A DNA stretch of 14,537 nt from Pseudomonadota bacterium (GCA_002704665.1 PAHB01000069.1:1-14537), one strand, 5' to 3'. Counted from the stretch's first letter, positions 7,315 to 14,248 are shown. Numbers and translations are program-made. The notes: generated from the letters alone by a model not told the origin.

Positions 7315-8034
7315 GTGAAAGTTTTACTGCTTTTATTTCTATCATTATTTCTAACATCTCACACTTGGGCGTTGCCTGATTGCCCAACGAATTCGGAAGC
7401 CTCATGGGATAAGTGCTTTGGAGGCTTTACTTATAACAATGGCGACATATACGTTGGCGATTGGGGAGATGACTTACATCACGGACAAGGAACCTATAAA
7501 TGGCCAGATGGTAGAGAATATATCGGGCAGTGGAGAGCCAACAAACGAAACGGTTATGGAATCAAGACATATCCAAACGGAGACAGGTATGAGGGCGAGT
7601 GGAAGGACGATCAACACAATGGACAAGGAACTTACACATGGAAGGATGGAGCTAAATATTCCGGGGAGGTAAGGAACGGCGTGCAACATGGACGAGGAAC
7701 TTACTCTTGGTCTGATGGGAAACACTACATAGGAGAATTTAAACTCGGCAAAGCACATGGTAAGGGAACTTTAAATTATCCGAATGGTGACCGTTACATC
7801 GGACAATATAGAAATAACAAAAAACACGGACATGGAACTTTCACTTGGGGTAGTGATGGCGAATACCAAGGTCGCCAAGTAAAACAAGCAGATCGATTTA
7901 TAGGGGAGTTCGCCGGTGATTTTCCGAAAGGTGAAGGAATTTACTATCATGCGGATGGTAGAATTGAAGAGGGGAACTGGGAAGGCTTTGAATTAGTGCA
8001 AGCAAAAAAAATATCGAGACAAAAAACTCAATGA
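7315..8034 (+). CDS. Exported MORN-repeat protein
   Basis: This 239-residue protein has a signal peptide (MKVLLLLFLSLFL, likely cut after HTWA) and then a run of MORN repeats. The YxGxW-type tyrosines fall at residues 46, 69, 92, 115, 138 and 161, exactly 23 apart. Degenerate units follow around 184, 195 and 217. Each unit has the form Y.G.W......HGQGTY.W.DG. MORN repeats form an extended beta-hairpin rod and usually mediate protein or lipid contacts; the partner is unknown here. I chose GTG 7315 because it has GGAAAA upstream and gives a textbook signal peptide. A TTG at 7297 would add six residues. Cys23 and Cys34 lie before the first repeat and could pair in the periplasm. The gene likely has its own promoter at 7253-7281. 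Confidence 0.9.
   Translation: MKVLLLLFLSLFLTSHTWALPDCPTNSEASWDKCFGGFTYNNGDIYVGDWGDDLHHGQGTYKWPDGREYIGQWRANKRNGYGIKTYPNGDRYEGEWKDDQHNGQGTYTWKDGAKYSGEVRNGVQHGRGTYSWSDGKHYIGEFKLGKAHGKGTLNYPNGDRYIGQYRNNKKHGHGTFTWGSDGEYQGRQVKQADRFIGEFAGDFPKGEGIYYHADGRIEEGNWEGFELVQAKKISRQKTQ
7450..7863 (+). repeat. Six in-register 69-bp coding repeats (MORN units)
   Basis: Six 69-base units encode the regular MORN repeats. Similarity shows at the DNA level too: GGACAAGGAAC and close variants recur near 7482, 7620 and 7689, at multiples of 69 bases. Such arrays can gain or lose units by slippage or recombination. Confidence 0.75.
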
Positions 8035-8169
8035 TAATTTGCAACATATGACTAATACCTGACAATTTCGGAGGCTTCACTAATTTCATTTCTGCAATAC
8101 CTAAAGGGTCTAGATACAAATTTAGGAAAACTCATTACTTCGCCGATTATCAAAGGCGTTGAGGATATT

Positions 8170-8577
8170 GTGAACATACTGCTAGTTTTATTAACCCTCG
8201 TATATTCTGCTTTCTGCCATGCAGGAGTCGGTGATTGGTATATTTGCAAACTCAAAACAGTTGTAACTGTCGATCAAGACGGCAATATTACGGATCATGA
8301 CAAAAGCATTTTTGAAAGAGTACAGGTAAGCTTCGAATGGACGAGTGATAAACAGATATTGTGGAAAGACGGAAACAGCAAAACCGAAAGACTGAAATTA
8401 GACGAAGTTCTAACTATTCCGTCAAAAGATCACTGGGTCATGAATGATCCTAAAAAAATGGCTAGAATAATGTTTCATCAGGGCACCTTGCTCGCTACAG
8501 GCACCGACATTTGGTCCAAAAAAAATGATGGAAGTGCACATATAATCTCGATGATATATAAATGCGAAAAGCGATAA
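8170..8577 (+). CDS. Small exported protein of unknown function
   Basis: This 135-residue protein has a signal peptide (MNILLVLLTLVYSAFCHA, likely cut near residue 18). Cys16 does not fit a lipobox because Phe precedes it, so signal peptidase I is more likely than lipoprotein processing. The mature part is short, with alternating hydrophobic and charged residues suggestive of beta strands. It has only two cysteines, Cys26 in DWYICK and Cys132 in YKCEKR, placed to join its two ends by a disulfide. I do not recognise the family. The start is GTG at 8170 with GAGGA only 4 bases upstream, which is close but usable. It follows the MORN gene by 135 bases on the same strand, so read-through is possible. 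Confidence 0.75.
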   Translation: MNILLVLLTLVYSAFCHAGVGDWYICKLKTVVTVDQDGNITDHDKSIFERVQVSFEWTSDKQILWKDGNSKTERLKLDEVLTIPSKDHWVMNDPKKMARIMFHQGTLLATGTDIWSKKNDGSAHIISMIYKCEKR

Positions 8578-8872
8578 AAAAATGACATCTCTGCTTTGTT
8601 ATTATACCTATAGGAACAGCTTACGTCACAAACTTATCAATTTCCACCATAGCGGACTATTTAAATAAGTTGGGCAAAGGAATCATCCAGACAATGTTTA
8701 TTAATCTGTAGCGGAAAAAATTCGAACACCTGCGGCGTCCATACATCCGAGCCATCAACCGTAGGTAATGTGACAACCGCAGTGCTTACCCAAGAGGTGG
8801 TAGCGATTACACCACATGCCATAAATTTAGAGTGCCCAAAAAATTTACTAATGAATCCGGTATAGTTTAAAG
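8578..8872. other. Intergenic region with an unexplained GC-richer patch
   Basis: This 295-base gap includes a patch at about 8700-8830 that is visibly richer in G+C than its surroundings. Open frames run through it on both strands. The plus-strand frame (about 66 codons, ending TAG at 8864) has several cysteines but no suitable start. The minus-strand frame would have to begin at a GTG inside the next gene. Neither has a ribosome-binding site. A decayed gene is possible but not shown. Confidence 0.3.
8861..8866 (+). promoter_or_regulatory. Candidate -10 box placed for a leaderless mRNA
   Basis: TATAGT ends six bases before the ATG at 8873. A start site 6-7 bases after the -10 box would fall on the A of that ATG. 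No Shine-Dalgarno is seen. No clear -35 box is present, so confidence is limited. Confidence 0.3.
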
Positions 8873-9220
8873 ATGAAAAAACCACTACTTCTGCTGTTAT
8901 TTTTCTCTACCTTCAATTTAGGTGCAAATGAAGGAGAAGAGTTAGACGGAAGTGGTTTATTTTTAAAAAACTATACATGTGATGAAACACCATATGCCTC
9001 CATTTTTAGAGGACGTCTTACAAACCACACCAACAAACGAATTACCGGAATAATTTATTTTGATTTTCATGATATCAATAAAATTCATCTAGGCACTTGT
9101 CAAAAGCGTATCAATTTAGATGCTTACAAAAAAAATCCTAAATTTAGAGCAGAGGGCCCAGATGGTCGATGTCATTGTAAAAATGCTACTTGGAAAGTTC
9201 GTCTCGAGATTTTAAATTAG
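8873..9220 (+). CDS. Small exported cysteine-containing protein of unknown function
   Basis: This 115-residue protein begins with a typical signal peptide (MKKPLLLLLFFSTFNLGA, likely cut after residue 18). The mature part has four cysteines, at 36, 76, 100 and 102 (the last two as CHC), enough for two disulfides in the periplasm. The central segment, RLTNHTNKRITGIIYFDFHD, resembles the beta strands of small extracellular domains, but I do not recognise the family. There is no clear ribosome-binding site before the ATG. TATAGT at 8861-8866 suggests a leaderless or nearly leaderless transcript. It ends 232 bases before the stop of the converging gene at 9453. Confidence 0.75.
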   Translation: MKKPLLLLLFFSTFNLGANEGEELDGSGLFLKNYTCDETPYASIFRGRLTNHTNKRITGIIYFDFHDINKIHLGTCQKRINLDAYKKNPKFRAEGPDGRCHCKNATWKVRLEILN

Positions 9221-9283
9221 CTACTAACTTTTTGAATCGTGGCATATCACATTCGGTAAAAGAAAAATAATCAACCCCGTACT

Positions 9284-9317
9284 ATTTTCTTGCAAATTAA
9301 GAAATACTCAAGAAAAT
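9284..9317. repeat. Perfect 9-bp inverted repeat between converging genes
   Basis: ATTTTCTTG (9284-9292) and CAAGAAAAT (9309-9317) form a perfect 9-bp stem with a 16-base loop. It lies between the ends of two converging genes. It lacks an adjoining long T-tract on either strand, so it is at best a weak bidirectional terminator or an mRNA 3'-end stabiliser. Confidence 0.5.
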
Positions 9318-9452
9318 GCCGCTGTAACATAAGGTTGGTTACAAAGAAGACCGCCAAGGTACTTTCCAACTGATGTTTTCGTAGTTTTAAAAACAATCCA
9401 AATCGAAGCATCTCAACCACTAGTTTAAATCTTTTATGGTGGCGTTTTCTAT

Positions 9453-9845
9453 TTAATTCGGACAAACTTCATTCTGAACTAACTGTATATGGTGTTCACT
9501 ACCCGGCGTTATACGGTACCAAGTAGGTGGAACCGGCAAAGAGATTTTCGTTCCAGTTTTTGTATTTCCTTGGGCTTGAATTAGGTGATATTTTAAGGCG
9601 TAGCAATCATATTTTCTAATTTCCGTTACCTGCATTTTCTCGCCGGCCTTGGTAACTATATACCGCTGCCATAAGTATTTAACTTTCCCAGCCGACTGTG
9701 CGGGTAATTTCCATTGCTCTTCTCGATTAAGACCATAGATTTCCACCCACTCAGCAAGGGCGCCAGGGGTATAGACAAAAAATAATATAAAGACAATACG
9801 CCAAGTCATTGCTACGCCATAAAACATAAGCCCTACGAGTTTCAA
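9453..9845 (-). CDS. Exported surface-adhesin-E-like small protein
   Basis: This protein of up to 130 residues has a hydrophobic export signal (WRIVFILFFVYTPGALA) and a compact mature domain starting AEWVEIYG. The pattern matches the surface-adhesin-E-like family in outline: an N-terminal W-V-x-I strand, a mid-domain YDC (Cys81), and a C-terminal W-x-x-I-x-PGS ending in a Cys (Cys128). Those two cysteines probably form a disulfide. The family name comes from Haemophilus protein E, but most members are uncharacterised, so adhesion should not be assumed. The start is uncertain. TTG 9845 has GGAG upstream; ATGs six and twelve codons later give shorter signal peptides. A weak TCTAAA-N17-TATTTA promoter may lie at 9886-9914. 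The GST gene ends 238 bases upstream on the same strand. Confidence 0.7.
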   Translation of the reverse strand: MKLVGLMFYGVAMTWRIVFILFFVYTPGALAEWVEIYGLNREEQWKLPAQSAGKVKYLWQRYIVTKAGEKMQVTEIRKYDCYALKYHLIQAQGNTKTGTKISLPVPPTWYRITPGSEHHIQLVQNEVCPN

Positions 9846-10083
9846 TCCTTCTTCTCCGTCTTGAAACGATTAAACCCTATTTTCTTAAATACCCACCATC
9901 AACTAATCTTTAGAATAATTGAATATAAGTGAAGCTTATCATTGTTGAGAAAAAAACATGGGTAGATTTTTTAAAATCCTCATAATTACGCCGTCTTCCA
10001 GGTGTTTTAATTCCCTAGTCTTCTCCGCCGATTACCTTAAATATATATGAATATTATATTCTTTAACGTCACTCTCCCCAATT

Positions 10084-10860
10084 TTAACCTTTTGAAGTAA
10101 ATTTATAATCCAATTCTGGATAATATCTAAAAACACCCATTTCATTAAAATCGATCCGACGGTTTGATTTTAAGTAGGCTGAAATTCTGGGTTCTTGTCT
10201 AACTTTGTCGTGCAACTTGATGAGAAAGGGATATTCTTTTATTAATAAAGTAAAGTTTTTGGGAAATGAATATTTTAACCCCTCAACCAATTGAAATAAC
10301 GAAAGATCTGGATATGATAACGAATTTCCAATTAGCCAACCCGATCTGCATGTATTGTTAGAGAGTATTGTCTCGAAGTAATGAAAGTATTTAGGAATGC
10401 GAAACTTTAAAAACAGCGGCGCCTTCCTTTTTGCCTCGACGACTTGATCTTCATAATAGAGTTCGCTCGCTATCGGATGATGAGTATCATGGATTTCCGA
10501 TAAAAAGTCGCAAATAGTCAGTTGTATTTGGTGAGCAAACACCTGATCAGCAAGTTTATCACTGACAATATCGATCTTAGGTCCTAAATATTGCAGGATA
10601 GCTGCTGTCTGGGCAATAATTATTTCCCCGTCGCGAAGGAAAGGTGGAGCAAATGGTGGCCTCTCCAAATCATTATCTGCAAGAATTGAAACCATTTCCT
10701 CCGAGCTTTCTTCTCCAATGTAGTCTCGAGCTACATCGATATATTCCACTCCTGCATGCTCAAAAGCCAACCGAATAGCCTCACCTCTTCCTTGTATAGT
10801 TGGCCAGTAATAAAGTCTATACTTATTATTCTTTATTTTTTTTGCTGCATTTTTATCCAT
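10084..10860 (-). CDS. Glutathione S-transferase family protein
   Basis: This 258-residue protein has a thioredoxin-like N-terminal GST domain followed by an all-helical domain. It opens with YRLYYWPTIQGRGEAIRLAF, the form seen in sigma-like GSTs, and Tyr18 is the likely glutathione-activating residue. RPPFAPPFL supplies the cis-proline loop, and IAQTAAILQYL replaces the usual Gln-Ser glutathione-contact pair with Gln-Thr. The C-terminal domain has PDLSLFQLVEGL, a typical helix-6 capping region. It should be a cytoplasmic enzyme conjugating glutathione to electrophiles; the substrate is unknown. The ATG at 10860 is preceded by AAGGT. No signal peptide is present; the first 13 residues are lysine-rich. 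Confidence 0.9.
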   Translation of the reverse strand: MDKNAAKKIKNNKYRLYYWPTIQGRGEAIRLAFEHAGVEYIDVARDYIGEESSEEMVSILADNDLERPPFAPPFLRDGEIIIAQTAAILQYLGPKIDIVSDKLADQVFAHQIQLTICDFLSEIHDTHHPIASELYYEDQVVEAKRKAPLFLKFRIPKYFHYFETILSNNTCRSGWLIGNSLSYPDLSLFQLVEGLKYSFPKNFTLLIKEYPFLIKLHDKVRQEPRISAYLKSNRRIDFNEMGVFRYYPELDYKFTSKG

Positions 10861-11248
10861 ACAATTACCTTGAAATTTTAATTAGCTACATTTTTGTTAA
10901 TAGAAATATAACTTGCACAGAGGTTGCAAAATATATTTAATATAGTCTCCTTAAAATCTTTAATTTCTCTACATTTTGTCTGCGTATCTATCCGTATCAA
11001 TTATCGAAGTCTCATAAATTCTTTGGTGCACTTCTTGGTTTCTTTTTGGGACATTATTTTTTTACTTATGTTTTTTTATTATCGACTTCGCTTTTTAAAA
11101 TTCTTGCGGACACCTAATTTATCCGAAAGGTATCATTAGTTTTTATTTTTTTGTCGCCACTCGATATACATCTTCCTAGGCGAGTGTTATTCATGCCTGC
11201 TTTTTTCTCGCTGTAAATATACTCCAAAATATTTGTTGTTACTTATAT

Positions 11249-11277
11249 TTTACCTCTTCTAGTAACGCGGGTATTAT
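11249..11277 (+). promoter_or_regulatory. Promoter-like element TTTACC-N17-TATTAT (copy 3)
   Basis: TTTACC (11249-11254) and TATTAT (11272-11277) are spaced by 17 bases with GGG before the -10 box. It shares TTTTACCTC and GGTATTATTA with copy 1 at 3030-3061, in the same register. It lies 138 bases before the aldehyde dehydrogenase ATG. Confidence 0.4.
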
Positions 11278-11315
11278 TAGAATGATTCCTCAATCTTCAA
11301 AAATCAAGACAAAAA

Positions 11316-11344
11316 TTGACGGATCGTGGATTCAAAAAAATAAT
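11316..11344 (+). promoter_or_regulatory. Candidate sigma-70 promoter for the aldehyde dehydrogenase
   Basis: TTGACG (11316-11321) and AATAAT (11339-11344) are separated by 17 bases, each matching consensus at 5/6. Transcription would begin near 11351 and leave a leader of about 65 bases. With copy 3 upstream, the gene may have tandem promoters. Confidence 0.45.
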
Positions 11345-11415
11345 TAAAAAGCTCTGATAAAACCCTGTAAAAAGATCTAAATAAAGAAATTATTTTTATC
11401 AAGAAAGGTACTACA

Positions 11416-12861
11416 ATGCTCCAAAAAAAAGATTTTTATGTAAATGGGGAATGGATACCACCAAGCTCTCCAAATGATTTTGAAGTGATAAATCCGGCTA
11501 CTGAAGAAGCATTTGCCGTAATATCCCTAGGATCCAAACCAGATCTTAATAAGGCGGTAACAGCTGCTCGAACCGCATTTCAATCATGGAGTTTATGTAA
11601 TAAAATAGAGAGGATTGATTTACTGGAATCACTGGGAGCTGTTTACGAAAAACGATCATCTGAAATGGCAGATGCAATTTCTACAGAAATGGGTGCGCCA
11701 ATAAAGTTAGCGACAAAAGCTCAGACTGCAGCTGGGCTTGGCCACATCAAGGCGTTTATCAGAGCTATTAAAACATTTGAATTCGAACACCCACTTCGGA
11801 AAGATACGCCAGATGAATACATAATTCATGAGCCTATTGGTGTTTGCGGTCTAATCACCCCTTGGAATTGGCCTATGAATCAAGTGACGCTAAAAGTAAT
11901 ACCGGCTGTAGGTGTTGGCTGCACGGTCGTCCTAAAACCATCAGAAATTGCTCCAATATCATCTGTACTGTTTGCAGAATTTATGCATGAGGCTGGATTC
12001 CCAAAAGGGGTGTTCAATTTAGTTAATGGGAGCGGTCCGGAGATTGGTGAAGCCATGAGTGCTCATCCTAATATTGATATGATGAGTTTTACGGGGTCGA
12101 CTAAAGCTGGTATCGCGGTTTCCAAAGCCTCATCAAATACAGTCAAAAGAGTAGCTCTGGAACTTGGTGGTAAAGGTGCAAATATAATCTTTGCAGATGC
12201 TGACGTTGCTAAAGCCGTAAAACGTGGCGTGATACACTGCTTTAACAACACCGGTCAATCTTGTAATGCTCCCACACGCATGTTCGTAGAACGAGCCGCG
12301 TATGACGAAGCGTTACATATTGCAAAACAGACGGCAGACGCCACCCAAGTTGGATTACCTGCACAAGATGGTAACCACATTGGACCGCTCGTCTCAAAAA
12401 TACAGTTTGATAAAGTCCAAAGCTTGATCCAAGCCGGCTTAGATCAGGGCGCTCGTCTTATAAGTGGAGGCGTTGGAAAGCCGGAAGGATTCAGTAGCGG
12501 CTATTTTGTTCAGCCAACAATTTTCGCCGATGTTTCTAATGAAATGCGGATTGCAAAAGAAGAAATTTTCGGACCCGTACTGTCGATTATTCCATTTGAT
12601 ACAGAAGATGACGCAATCAAAATGTCGAACGATACCAGCTACGGACTAACCAACTACGTGCAAAGTGGCAATGTTGAGAGAACCCAAAGAGTATCCCGTC
12701 GTTTGCGGGCCGGAATGGTGCAAACAAATGGCGCAGGAAGAGCTTCCGGCAGCCCATTCGGTGGATACAAACAGTCTGGCAATGGACGCGAAGGTGGAAT
12801 CCACGGATTTATGGAATTTCTGGAAGTAAAGGCTGTATCGGGATGGGAAAGAACAAGCTGA
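11416..12861 (+). CDS. NAD(P)+-dependent aldehyde dehydrogenase
   Basis: This 481-residue protein is a full-length aldehyde dehydrogenase, oxidising an aldehyde to its carboxylate in the cytoplasm. Key residues are all present: Asn151 of the oxyanion hole in PWNWPMN, Lys174 in LKPSE, the cofactor loop FTGSTKAG (225-232), general base Glu249 in ALELGGKGAN, and nucleophile Cys283 in NTGQSCNAPTR. EEIFGPVLS and GGYKQSGNGREGG near the C-terminus are also typical. The overall pattern resembles the subgroup containing 3-succinoylsemialdehyde-pyridine dehydrogenase-like enzymes, but the substrate cannot be assigned. The ATG at 11416 has AAAGG about 8 bases upstream. A perfect 14-bp palindrome, AATTTGATCAAATT, overlaps the stop codon (12861-12874) and may aid 3'-end formation. 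Confidence 0.95.
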   Translation: MLQKKDFYVNGEWIPPSSPNDFEVINPATEEAFAVISLGSKPDLNKAVTAARTAFQSWSLCNKIERIDLLESLGAVYEKRSSEMADAISTEMGAPIKLATKAQTAAGLGHIKAFIRAIKTFEFEHPLRKDTPDEYIIHEPIGVCGLITPWNWPMNQVTLKVIPAVGVGCTVVLKPSEIAPISSVLFAEFMHEAGFPKGVFNLVNGSGPEIGEAMSAHPNIDMMSFTGSTKAGIAVSKASSNTVKRVALELGGKGANIIFADADVAKAVKRGVIHCFNNTGQSCNAPTRMFVERAAYDEALHIAKQTADATQVGLPAQDGNHIGPLVSKIQFDKVQSLIQAGLDQGARLISGGVGKPEGFSSGYFVQPTIFADVSNEMRIAKEEIFGPVLSIIPFDTEDDAIKMSNDTSYGLTNYVQSGNVERTQRVSRRLRAGMVQTNGAGRASGSPFGGYKQSGNGREGGIHGFMEFLEVKAVSGWERTS

Positions 12862-12914
12862 ATTTGATCAAATTAAATTAGTTTTTAACAAAATACGTTT
12901 ACTTAGATAAGCTG

Positions 12915-12943
12915 TTATCTGCAAAATTTATCGGGGATACAAT
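12915..12943 (+). promoter_or_regulatory. Candidate promoter for the MazG-like gene
   Basis: TTATCT (12915-12920) and TACAAT (12938-12943) are 17 bases apart, with GGGGA before the -10 box. The -10 matches at 5/6 but the -35 is weak. Transcription would start near 12950, 25 bases before the ATG. Confidence 0.28.
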
Positions 12944-12974
12944 GTTTAATTGTTTAAAAAAATAGGAGTGCTAC

Positions 12975-13340
12975 ATGACGAATCCATTTGCTGATCAACG
13001 GAGGTTTATGGATGCATGCGACCAAACCACAGATGGCACATTTAACAAGGAACAGTACAGCCTGTATAGGAACCTCATCGGCGAAGAGGTCGGCGAGTTG
13101 CAAGACGCTATCGATGCAAATGATAAAGTTGAGCAACTAGATGCACTGATTGATATCTTGGTAGTTACTATAGGAGCAATTCACTCACTAGGAGCAGACG
13201 CCGAGGGCGCCTGGAATGAAGTCTTGCAAAGTAATTTGGCGAAGATTGACACCGTAACCGGAAAAGTGATTAAGAGAGCGGATGGAAAAGTATTAAAACC
13301 GCACGGGTGGACCCCTCCCAAATTGTCGCCTTTTGTATAG
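12975..13340 (+). CDS. MazG-like all-alpha NTP pyrophosphohydrolase
   Basis: This 121-residue protein belongs to the all-alpha NTP pyrophosphohydrolase superfamily, which cleaves nucleoside triphosphates to the monophosphate and pyrophosphate. The metal-binding signature is visible: EExxE (Glu37, Glu38, Glu41) in LIGEEVGELQDAI and, one helix later, ExxD (Glu53, Asp56) in EQLDALIDILVV, with Asp60. The C-terminal segment GKVIKRADGKVLKPHGWTPP is typical of the short stand-alone MazG-like group found in proteobacteria and phages. Likely roles are clearing non-canonical nucleotides or tuning nucleotide pools. The ATG at 12975 has AGGAG about six bases upstream. It lies 113 bases after the aldehyde dehydrogenase and may be read from it, though a separate weak promoter is present. 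A terminator candidate follows at 13418-13453. Confidence 0.85.
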   Translation: MTNPFADQRRFMDACDQTTDGTFNKEQYSLYRNLIGEEVGELQDAIDANDKVEQLDALIDILVVTIGAIHSLGADAEGAWNEVLQSNLAKIDTVTGKVIKRADGKVLKPHGWTPPKLSPFV

Positions 13341-13417
13341 CCACATCACAAAGACACATAATTCGTTTTTCTTGAGATGGGTTGTGAGTGTACGTTATAT
13401 ATGGAACAATAATTTAG

Positions 13418-13453
13418 GCTGATACTTAATAAAACAAGTATAGCACAGTTTTT
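13418..13453 (+). terminator. Candidate intrinsic terminator after the MazG-like gene
   Basis: Stem GCT-ATACTT (bulged G at 13421) pairs with AAGTAT-AGC across an 8-base loop, giving nine base pairs. Four bases later there are five Ts (13449-13453). The stem is AT-rich, so strength is doubtful. A second bulged stem (ACAAT/ATTGT with GCT/AGC, 13475-13500) follows and may contribute. Confidence 0.38.
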
Positions 13454-13598
13454 CTCTAAATTTAGTTGAAAGTCACAATAGCTTAATGATGAAGCATTGT
13501 TTGGCACCTGCACTTGGGATGGTTGGTCATTGCATAGACCCCAAATTTAGCTATCCATTAAGTGCTTTTGTATTTTACCTTTTTTCGTAAGATTTATT

Positions 13599-14135
13599 AT
13601 GGGACGCTTTTTCATTTGTTTTCTCTTTTTTCTCACATTCGTATCAAAAGAATCGCTTTCTCAAGATTATTTAAATTTAAACGGAAAAGAATATTATAAA
13701 AAAGGAGATTACCTCTATGAATTTGGAATTCTGAAGCTTGACGTTTATAAGGTTTTTCTTTACTGCGATCGCAAAAACTGCACTAAGTCTGATATCTTAA
13801 ATAAGAATGGTTCTTATGCTTTAAAATTCCTATACTTAAGGGATATTAAGAAAAAATACTCAAAAAAAGGTTGGGAAGTAGGTTTAAAACGAAACTTGAA
13901 AAGAAATTACAGAAAATATATCAATGAAGTTAACTGGCTAAAAAATATAACTAAAGACATGAAAAAAAACGATGAGGTTATTTTGCATATAGATCGAAAT
14001 GAATTTGCCTACTATAAAAACGATAAAGTTGTAGCTAAAATTACAAATGCTAAATTAACCAATATCATTTCTCTTCCATGGTTAGGAGATAATGCCATAA
14101 CAAAAGTATGCAGGAAAAATTTATTCGGAAACTAA
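13599..14135 (+). CDS. Exported chalcone-isomerase-like protein
   Basis: This 178-residue protein has an N-terminal signal peptide (FFICFLFFLTFV core, likely cut near residue 21). Its layout fits the bacterial chalcone-isomerase-like family: an early strand with YEFGILKLDVYKVFLYC, then ALKFLYLRDI, a helical GWEVGLKRNLKRN segment, an acidic/basic region ending NDEVILHI, and the C-terminal LPWLGDNAITKVCRKNLFG. The family normally ends with a similar WLG...LLG motif. Bacterial members are usually periplasmic and have no proven isomerase activity, so an enzymatic role should not be assumed. It is very rich in Lys and Asn, matching the low G+C of the gene. No good ribosome-binding site precedes the ATG at 13599. 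TAAGAT at 13588-13593 could be a -10 box for a very short leader. Confidence 0.75.
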   Translation: MGRFFICFLFFLTFVSKESLSQDYLNLNGKEYYKKGDYLYEFGILKLDVYKVFLYCDRKNCTKSDILNKNGSYALKFLYLRDIKKKYSKKGWEVGLKRNLKRNYRKYINEVNWLKNITKDMKKNDEVILHIDRNEFAYYKNDKVVAKITNAKLTNIISLPWLGDNAITKVCRKNLFGN

Positions 14136-14206
14136 TCCCCTACTTCACAGTCTGAAACGAGTAGCATCAGCAACTTTTGGCAGGTAAATTTTTCCCTGAT
14201 GTTAAC

Positions 14207-14212
14207 TATAAT
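14207..14212 (+). promoter_or_regulatory. Candidate -10 box for the right-edge gene
   Basis: TATAAT is a perfect -10 hexamer 37 bases before the GTG at 14249, giving a leader of about 30 bases. No good -35 is seen at 16-18 bases. Confidence 0.33.
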
Positions 14213-14248
14213 TATTTCCAAACAAAATATACGGGTCTAGGTCGTACT

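Larger units (their letters stand above)
10861..11415. other. Long AT-rich intergenic region between divergent genes
   Basis: This 555-base gap contains no credible gene. A 71-codon frame at 10924-11139 begins with TTG, lacks a ribosome-binding site and reflects the T-rich sequence. A short dyad TTGCA-N7-TGCAA (10913-10929) lies about 55 bases upstream of the GST gene and could be an operator. A perfect 6-bp stem CACTCG/CGAGTG (11158-11163, 11181-11186) has no T-tract. Two promoter candidates for the aldehyde dehydrogenase are listed separately. Confidence 0.5.

Noticed and set aside
7418..7758. Frames of 84 and 94 codons within the MORN gene
   Set aside because: They are by-products of the 69-base repeat, which keeps alternative frames open periodically.
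9271..9465. 64-codon minus-strand open frame overlapping the end of the adhesin-E-like gene
   Set aside because: It has a TTG start without a Shine-Dalgarno, is rich in basic residues without a recognisable domain, and spans the 9-bp inverted repeat.
10913..10929. TTGCA-N7-TGCAA dyad as a LysR-type operator for the GST gene
   Set aside because: The half-sites are five bases, no LysR-type regulator gene is in the window, and the spacing does not clearly fit, so it is noted only within the gap description.
10924..11139. 71-codon plus-strand open frame with hydrophobic translation
   Set aside because: It starts with TTG, lacks a ribosome-binding site, and its Phe/Leu-rich content is what T-rich intergenic DNA gives by chance.
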